A program made the translations under genes and the position numbers. Shown here piece after piece: positions 58,842 to 64,000 of a stretch of 64,000 bases of DNA. Origin of the DNA: Candidatus Poribacteria bacterium (GTDB lineage Bacteria > Poribacteria > WGA-4E > WGA-3G); assembly GCA_022821965.1 (NCBI GenBank), contig JAJECN010000020.1, forward strand, positions 1 to 64,000, written 5' to 3'. The notes under the pieces were generated by a model, which ran no database searches, was not told the origin of the DNA, and saw only the letters and a program-made list of their open reading frames with translations. Position 1 is the stretch's first letter. Each line of letters starts with the position of its first letter.

Positions 58842-59957
58842 ATGCGTCCATTCGGTGGATTCTTCAACAGCGAGATTGCTGTCCTAACCCTTTTTCTATT
58901 CTTTGTGTCTATTCTGTTGAGTGCCTGCACAGGTAGCGAAGATTTCGCAAACCCCCTTGACCCCGAGAATCTACGAACCTCCGGTGCCCCAGACGGGCTT
59001 ACACTTTATGCAGGGGATAAGCAAGTACGGGTCACCTGGGACGACACCGGACAGGAAGGCATCAAAGCATACCGTATCTACAGACGTTCCATAGGCGGCA
59101 CAGACACAACGTTCAATCAGGTCGGTGCTATTGATGCACCTGCAAATGAATTTATTGACACGCAAGGATTGGAAAATGATCGGCGCGATGCCTCTGGACG
59201 CATCCTTGCTTACGAATATCGTATCACTTATGTTGATGTCAACGGTGTTGAAACACCCGATCCAGAAAATCCGCCTGCTGAAAATGCGGAACCGCTCCGC
59301 GTTTGGAAAACTGCTTTCGCGACCCCGAGTGTGCCACCGCCTGCTCCAACTGTAACCCTCGGTGATCCGACAGATCTCACCATTAAACTCTTTTGGGAAG
59401 GCTATGAGTTCCCTTACGATTTTTCTATTTTTCGTGTCTACGCTGCACTTGACACCGAAGACGACAAACCGCTACGTTTTAGGTTAGTTGCCGAACCGAA
59501 GCGAGATAGACTCTATTATTTTGACAACGACTTCAAGGTCGATGGCACCCGAAAAGTCTATCGTGTGGCTGGCGTTGATGAATTTGGCGCGGAGGCAATC
59601 ACGACGATTACTGCAGCAGTTCCGAATGTACCACCGGCTCCCCCGAAAAATGTTCGGGTACGTTACTTAGCGCGTTCCCTCTTTAACACGAAATACGATG
59701 CAGTCATCTCATGGACACCGAACACCGAACCGGATCTCGCTGGGTATCAACTGTATACCGAGGATGCAGATGGGAAATCGCTCCCTCGCCCCGCAGTCGG
59801 ACCTAAAGATCGCTCCTTCACTATCCCCGGTGAAGACCCGATTCTTGTCGGGCAGTCACTCGAATTTAGGCGATACTACATAACCGCTTTTGACAATACA
59901 CCTGGACCTGATGGACGACGGGACGAAAGCGCACGCGTACAAGCGCGATCTCAATAG
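58842..59957 (+). CDS. Lipoprotein with fibronectin type III-like domains
   Basis: The signal segment ends in a lipobox (SILLSACTGSED, cysteine at about 30). It follows with FANPLDPENLRTSGAPDGLT. Three Fn3-like domains follow at about 50-155, 165-265 and 270-370, each with a tryptophan and tyrosine pattern (VRVTWDDTGQEGIKAYRIYR; IKLFWEGYEFPYDFSIF; AVISWTPNTEPDLAGYQLY). 371 residues. Probably anchored in the outer membrane. AGGAGG precedes the start. Confidence 0.78.
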   Translation: MRPFGGFFNSEIAVLTLFLFFVSILLSACTGSEDFANPLDPENLRTSGAPDGLTLYAGDKQVRVTWDDTGQEGIKAYRIYRRSIGGTDTTFNQVGAIDAPANEFIDTQGLENDRRDASGRILAYEYRITYVDVNGVETPDPENPPAENAEPLRVWKTAFATPSVPPPAPTVTLGDPTDLTIKLFWEGYEFPYDFSIFRVYAALDTEDDKPLRFRLVAEPKRDRLYYFDNDFKVDGTRKVYRVAGVDEFGAEAITTITAAVPNVPPAPPKNVRVRYLARSLFNTKYDAVISWTPNTEPDLAGYQLYTEDADGKSLPRPAVGPKDRSFTIPGEDPILVGQSLEFRRYYITAFDNTPGPDGRRDESARVQARSQ

Positions 59958-60017
59958 GAGTTAGACGACTTCGGCAAAGCACTTGAAAATAATAACATAA
60001 CGCTAAAGGATAAACCT

Positions 60018-61046
60018 ATGTACCCTAATTTTTCTGGAGCAAGTTTTGGGCGCACAAGTCACGCTCGAAAAAACAAACCGCACCGCACACAAGTCTTCTT
60101 TCGCATTATCTTTACCTTGGTTCTTTTCATTGGTATATCAGCCACACCGCTCTGGGCACAGTTGCCAGCCATTTCACATCTCAGTACGATCCAGACCGCA
60201 GAACCGATGGGTAAGGGCGGCTATAGCACTTCGTTTGGGATACTTCAGTACAGTAAGGTAGACCTACTACCTGATCTAAAACAAAAGGTCGATATCGGTG
60301 GGTTTGAGGAATCCCATCGCGTGACACTTGAGATTGAGACTTTCCTTGTCCCCGTCAGATTCACTTACGGCTTAAGCGACGAACTTGATCTCCTGCTCGG
60401 AGGCACCTTTTCGACAGGTGGTGCTGGCGTGAGGAAAGTTGTCCACGATTTCTACAATACCGCTACTGAAACCGCTGACAACCCAAACATCAATCGCCGC
60501 GTCTACGACCAACCCTTGTTTGACGGTGTCATCGGACTTAAGTATAATATCAAACCCGATCGGAATGATAATCTCCCCAGCATTTCGATTGGTGGAGATG
60601 CACAGTTCGGTTTCACTGCTGATGATCGTCTCAATTCGGACAATGAATTCCTCGACCATAGTCCCGCCGATGGGTTTCCATTTCTGGGTATCAATACCTA
60701 TTTAGTAGGCACCCAAAGGATTGGCAGTCTTTTTAAAGTCCATGCGGGTGTTGGGGTTTTCTTAACGTCAAAGGCACTCAAAACGACGGATTCTTTTACC
60801 CTTAACTGGCAAGTCGGTGGTGAAATTGCTGTTTCAGATAACATGTGGTTGGTCGCTGATTTCTCGCGTGAACTCCCTTATGCAGGTGTACACGTGACCA
60901 ACCTCATTGGGTTCGCGTTCCGCTATGAAATCTCAAATACACTTGCGTTTCAACTCGGATTCAACAGCCAACCCGGGTTCCTGTTTAACTTAACCTTCGG
61001 CGGCGAGAAAGCACAGTCGATTGATGAGGGAAACCTGCTCTTTTAA
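60018..61046 (+). CDS. Exported beta-barrel-like protein
   Basis: The signal segment is IIFTLVLFIGISATPLWAQ near residues 30-50 after a long N-terminus. The rest has alternating strands with aromatic ends, many Gly and Thr (VTLEIETFLVPVRFTYGLSD, DLLLGGTFSTGGAGVR, TNLIGFAFRYEISNTLAFQL), and ends in GLGFNLTFGG-like strands. Such a pattern is seen in outer-membrane barrels. 342 residues. Function unknown. It ends the 58241-61046 group. Confidence 0.68.
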   Translation: MYPNFSGASFGRTSHARKNKPHRTQVFFRIIFTLVLFIGISATPLWAQLPAISHLSTIQTAEPMGKGGYSTSFGILQYSKVDLLPDLKQKVDIGGFEESHRVTLEIETFLVPVRFTYGLSDELDLLLGGTFSTGGAGVRKVVHDFYNTATETADNPNINRRVYDQPLFDGVIGLKYNIKPDRNDNLPSISIGGDAQFGFTADDRLNSDNEFLDHSPADGFPFLGINTYLVGTQRIGSLFKVHAGVGVFLTSKALKTTDSFTLNWQVGGEIAVSDNMWLVADFSRELPYAGVHVTNLIGFAFRYEISNTLAFQLGFNSQPGFLFNLTFGGEKAQSIDEGNLLF

Positions 61047-61049
61047 ACC

Positions 61050-61092
61050 CCATTACTTACCCGCAAGGAAAAATAATAAAAAAGCAAGCGGT
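61050..61092. repeat. Duplicate of the dtd leader region
   Basis: TTACTTACCCGCAAGGAAAAA and following bases match the dtd leader (TTACTTATCCGCAAGGAAAAT) near 61197, including the first bases after the start. In this copy the start codon is lost. Confidence 0.6.
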
Positions 61093-61224
61093 ATGCCATA
61101 ATCAGAGTCCATCCCTATCCGATAGCAACTAATCAGTAGTCCGTAACGTAGTGGAGGACGGCTCGAACACAAAAAACGTCAACGCCTTAAATCCCGTTAC
61201 TTATCCGCAAGGAAAATTAAAAAA

Positions 61225-61674
61225 ATGCGAGCAGTTGTACAGCGCGTCAAATCAGCGAGTGTTAAGGTTGAAGGTAAACTCGTCTCTGAAATCGGGGCGG
61301 GGGTGCTTGTCTTCCTCGGTATTGCCCATGACGATACCGCAACAGCGTTAGAATATATCGCTAACAAGGTCGCTAACCTGCGCATCTTTGAAGACGAAGA
61401 GGGTAAAATGAATTGCTCACTTCTCGAAACCGGAGGGGCTGCCCTTGTCGTTTCGCAGTTTACACTTTATGGTGATTGCCGAAAAGGTCGGCGACCGAGT
61501 TTTATCAACGCTGCCCGTCCCGAAGTAGCGAACACACTTTATGAGCAGTTCATCACTATCCTAAAACAGCAGAATATCCCAACACAGGGTGGCACTTTTC
61601 AGGCGATGATGGATGTCGAACTCATTAATGACGGTCCCGTCACCATTTTATTGGATAGCGACAAACAATTTTAA
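61225..61674 (+). CDS. dtd: D-aminoacyl-tRNA deacylase
   Basis: The 149 residues match the full DTD length. [20 protein letters not shown] opens, [20 protein letters not shown] has the S-Q-F-T active site, and [14 protein letters not shown] has the G-P motif. It removes D-amino acids from mischarged tRNA. The start follows the CCGCAAGG leader. Confidence 0.95.
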   Translation: MRAVVQRVKSASVKVEGKLVSEIGAGVLVFLGIAHDDTATALEYIANKVANLRIFEDEEGKMNCSLLETGGAALVVSQFTLYGDCRKGRRPSFINAARPEVANTLYEQFITILKQQNIPTQGGTFQAMMDVELINDGPVTILLDSDKQF

Positions 61675-61678
61675 TTTT

Positions 61679-61752
61679 CCTTGCGGTTCGGTCAGGTGGA
61701 TTTGATAGGTTGACGTTCCACTCCGTAGATCCGCCTTCCATTACATTACAGG
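61679..61752. repeat. Intergenic CCTTGCGGTTCGGT repeat, copy 2
   Basis: Begins CCTTGCGGTTCGGTCAGGT five bases after the dtd stop and ends CTTCCATTACATTACAGG. Compare 28187-28258. Here no minus-strand gene uses the leader. Confidence 0.65.
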
Positions 61753-61781
61753 CTACAGTTGCTTGATATTTTATCGGAACC

Positions 61782-61806
61782 CCGATTTTGACAACGGAAA
61801 AATCGG
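61782..61806 (+). promoter_or_regulatory. Hairpin leader with GACAACGGA loop
   Basis: CCGATTTT (61782-61789) and AAAATCGG (61799-61806) pair around GACAACGGA. The same loop occurs in the element at 11835-11859, whose stem has one compensated base change. The mannonate-dehydratase-like gene starts 48 bases later behind an AGGAGA site. Confidence 0.65.
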
Positions 61807-61854
61807 AGAAGAAACCCAATATTTACAAAAGTGCTATGTCTATAGGAGAGAACC

Positions 61855-62820
61855 ATGGCTCGGAAAATGCGTCTCGGTTTAGGTCAATTCAGTGAACTCA
61901 GCGAAGAGCGATTGAAATTTATCAAACAACTCGGGGTTGAAGATGTCCTGCTCAACACGGCACAACTTCCCGGCACAGAGCGATGGGAGTTTATGGACAT
62001 CCTTCAACTTCGGACAGAGGTAGAAAATACTGGGTTGCGATTAGCAGCACTTGAGAATGTGCCTGTCTCATTTTACGACAAAGCGATGCTCGGTCTGCCC
62101 GGTCGTGATGAACAGATTGAGAACATGGCAACGACGATTCGTAACATCGGTAAGGCGGGTGTTGAGATTTTCGGATACCATTGGATGCCCAACGAAGTCT
62201 GGCGAACCTCCCGAACTACGCCGGGGAGAGGCGGTGCTGCCGTTACCAGTTTCGATATGGAGCAGGTTAAAGACGCGCCTTTAACGCACGGTCGTGTTTA
62301 CAGTGAAGCCGAAATGTGGGAGAATTACGAGTACTACATGAACGCCATCCTACCCGTCGCAGAAGAGGCAGGCGTTAAACTTGCACTCCATCCCGACGAT
62401 CCGCCCGTGGAATCCCTTGCCGGGGTGCCGCGTCTGTTCCGTAACTTTGAAGGCTTCAAACGTGGAATGGAAATCGCCGATAGTCCGATACATGGACTTG
62501 ACTTCTGTGTCGGTTCTTGGTCTGAAATGGGACCGGGTGTCACGGATGCTATCCGTTACTTCGGCGAGCGTGATAAAATCTTCTATGTTCACTTCCGTGA
62601 TGTGCAAGGGCATGTCCCCAAATTCGCCGAATCCTTCGTTAACAACGGCAATTGCGATATGTTTGATGTGATGCGGACACTCAAAGAGGTCGGCTTCACA
62701 GGTTTCATGATTACTGACCACGTGCCGCATATCGTAGATGACACAGGTTGGGGACACCGGGGTCGCGCCTACGCCATCGGATACATGACAGCCTTTCTTG
62801 AAATTTTGACAGCAACGTAG
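61855..62820 (+). CDS. Mannonate dehydratase-like TIM-barrel enzyme (UxuA family)
   Basis: The 321 residues fold as a TIM barrel with metal-type residues: IFGYHWMPNEVW near 122, LALHPDDPPVESLAGVPRLF near 180, FCVGSWSEMG near 220, IFYVHFRDVQGHVPKFAESF near 243 and FMITDHVPHI near 285. These are the UxuA landmarks. UxuA dehydrates D-mannonate to 2-keto-3-deoxygluconate. The protein is shorter than E. coli UxuA (about 394), so its substrate may differ. The next gene is a P-loop kinase. Confidence 0.85.
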   Translation: MARKMRLGLGQFSELSEERLKFIKQLGVEDVLLNTAQLPGTERWEFMDILQLRTEVENTGLRLAALENVPVSFYDKAMLGLPGRDEQIENMATTIRNIGKAGVEIFGYHWMPNEVWRTSRTTPGRGGAAVTSFDMEQVKDAPLTHGRVYSEAEMWENYEYYMNAILPVAEEAGVKLALHPDDPPVESLAGVPRLFRNFEGFKRGMEIADSPIHGLDFCVGSWSEMGPGVTDAIRYFGERDKIFYVHFRDVQGHVPKFAESFVNNGNCDMFDVMRTLKEVGFTGFMITDHVPHIVDDTGWGHRGRAYAIGYMTAFLEILTAT

Positions 62821-62843
62821 AGGTGGAATGATCATAAATACGG

Positions 62844-63506
62844 ATGGCAGATCAGCAGATGTCCCAAGATGAGTTCGCAGCGTACATCGCCCAGAAAATC
62901 CAAACCTGCTCTTTACAATCTCGTGCTCCACAATTGGTTGCACTAAGCGGTCCTGATTGTGCCGGAAAGTCAACCCTCGCTGTTGATGTGTGCAAGCAAC
63001 TGGATCGTCTTGATTTGACCATGCGCGTAAAATTGTTGTCAATGGATACTTTCTTAATTCCTCGACATCTTCGGACACCAAAAACGCCCGAATTCAAGGA
63101 GTATTTTGAGTGTGCTTTTGACTATCCTATGCTTGTGGAGACGCTTAAAACTGTGAGGTATCCTATGCCTTCAGTCGATCCAAACAGTGTAGCCAGGAAC
63201 ACACCTGACATTGTTCTGGTTGAAGGAGTCTTTTTGCTACGGAAAGAACTTTATCAATGGTGGGATCTTACGGTCTGGTTAGAGGTGGATGCCTCTGTGA
63301 TTATGAATCGAGCCATCAAGCGTGATAAGGAATACTTTGGTGATGAACGGACCGTGCGACGCGTTTATGAAAATAGGTGTCTGCCAGCCCAGGATTACCA
63401 TATACGTCGAGATTTACCAAAGCAAAACGCTGACATCACCGCTACGTTTGAGGAGGGGTTGTGGACAGTACAGACATCGTTAGCAGCCGATTGGTGCTGC
63501 CCTTGA
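62844..63506 (+). CDS. P-loop kinase, uridine-kinase-like
   Basis: The 220 residues have the Walker A site SGPDCAGKSTLAVDVCKQ near residue 35, MRVKLLSMDTFLIPRHL with the substrate Asp, DIVLVEGVFLLRKE as a Walker B-like strand and RAIKRDKEYFG as lid. The order fits uridine or phosphoribulokinase-like enzymes. The acceptor is unknown. It follows the dehydratase gene by 23 bases. Confidence 0.78.
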   Translation: MADQQMSQDEFAAYIAQKIQTCSLQSRAPQLVALSGPDCAGKSTLAVDVCKQLDRLDLTMRVKLLSMDTFLIPRHLRTPKTPEFKEYFECAFDYPMLVETLKTVRYPMPSVDPNSVARNTPDIVLVEGVFLLRKELYQWWDLTVWLEVDASVIMNRAIKRDKEYFGDERTVRRVYENRCLPAQDYHIRRDLPKQNADITATFEEGLWTVQTSLAADWCCP

Positions 63507-63678
63507 AAGGTATTATCCTGATCGGGTATTAAAAAATGACACATGCTTTTAAGCCTTACTTTTTCAGCGGCGACTTCACTCTTGACACCTAATCATATGA
63601 ATCGACTCATCTAATCTAACACAATTGGTGCAATGAATTAAAAATTAAAACAATAATTACACACAGCGAGGTGCCTCC

Positions 63679-64000
63679 ATGTTCAACAGACCCCCAACAA
63701 TCGGCGAATATCTAATCAGAAAACTGGAGAGCTATGACATTGAACATATCTTCGGCATCCCCGGCGATTATGTGCTGCGGTTCTATAACCTTATTGAACA
63801 GAGTTCAATTCAGCACATCGGCATGACCCGCGAGGACGCAGCAGGCTATGCAGCGGATGCCTACGCGCGGATAAAAGGCATGGGCGCGGCTTGTGTTACC
63901 TATTGTGTCGGAGGGCTGTCGATGGTGAACGCCGTTGCAGGTGCCTACGCCGAGAAATCGCCCGTTGTTGTTATTAGCGGTGCGCCGGGCATTAGAGAAC
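63679..64000 (+). CDS. TPP-dependent decarboxylase-like enzyme (runs off the window)
   Basis: The ATG after GAGGTGCC begins [39 protein letters not shown] and [16 protein letters not shown] with the catalytic Glu match the PYR domain of pyruvate or indolepyruvate decarboxylases and their relatives. 107 codons are visible and the frame is open to the window end. It differs from the TPP enzyme at 26540-28174. The product could be any 2-keto-acid decarboxylase. Confidence 0.8.
   Translation, partial: MFNRPPTIGEYLIRKLESYDIEHIFGIPGDYVLRFYNLIEQSSIQHIGMTREDAAGYAADAYARIKGMGAACVTYCVGGLSMVNAVAGAYAEKSPVVVISGAPGIRE

Noticed and set aside
1-64000. CRISPR array
   Set aside because: I see no run of direct repeats with regular unique spacers; the repeats found are dispersed or palindromic.

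Overview
The window reads as a chromosomal segment of an uncultivated, probably Gram-negative bacterium. Gene content points to Candidatus Poribacteria or a close relative: six phytanoyl-CoA dioxygenase-like proteins, three Gfo/Idh/MocA oxidoreductases, two enolase-superfamily dehydratases, many secreted LamG/Kelch proteins, FlgD/T9SS-like C-terminal tails with a 'YPNPFNPETWIPY' core, and ECF sigma factors with long C-terminal fusions. This assignment is inference from gene families; no database search was run.

Layout. 1-7,000: tail of a transposase, then a leftward block of secreted LamG and Kelch proteins ending in an ECF sigma factor fused through a membrane segment to a Kelch propeller. 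7,000-9,700: repeat-rich region with a broken Rpn/PD-(D/E)XK nuclease gene and partial copies of its 3' end. 9,700-24,600: rightward metabolic and housekeeping genes: oxidoreductase, PhyH, enolase-family dehydratase, argD-like, lipoprotein, ispE, tRNA-Gln, rplY/ctc, amidase, GerMN, pth, 3'-nucleotidase, lysozyme, MDR dehydrogenase, oxidoreductase, TPR protein. 24,700-31,100: leftward LamG pair, TPP enzyme, tandem PhyH pair, oxidoreductase. 31,400-35,900: accessory island with a GIY-YIG-like protein, a methyltransferase-nuclease fusion, two small unknown genes and an IsrB-type element with a likely omega RNA. 35,900-42,200: second dehydratase, tandem PhyH pair, diheme cytochrome membrane protein, DUF5916-like outer-membrane protein. 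42,300-48,300: two ABC-2 permeases downstream of a second sigma fusion, and a PEP-hydrolase-like TIM barrel. 48,600-64,000: secreted protease and dockerin protein, hisB, glgC, more tagged secreted proteins, PhyH, GspC-like protein, an envelope cluster, dtd, a mannonate-dehydratase-like enzyme, a nucleoside-kinase-like P-loop protein and the start of a TPP decarboxylase.

Main discovery candidate: nine otherwise unrelated exported proteins (LamG, Kelch, DUF1080-like, beta-sandwich) end in the same short tail, consensus V-x-[PA]-x-x-K-L-A-T-x-W-G-x-[LIV]-K-x(1-6)-COOH. A degenerate version ends the sigma-Kelch fusion. Two other secreted proteins carry a FlgD/T9SS-like tail instead. One extracellular domain occurs once with each tail. 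This suggests a second, short C-terminal sorting or anchoring signal. Two paralogous ECF sigma factors with swapped C-terminal modules sit beside tagged or transport genes and may be part of the same envelope-sensing system.

Other notable items: an IsrB nickase locus, a hairpin leader with compensatory stem changes and an identical loop upstream of two sugar-acid dehydratases, a recurrent CCGCAAGG leader, and several palindromic intergenic repeat families.
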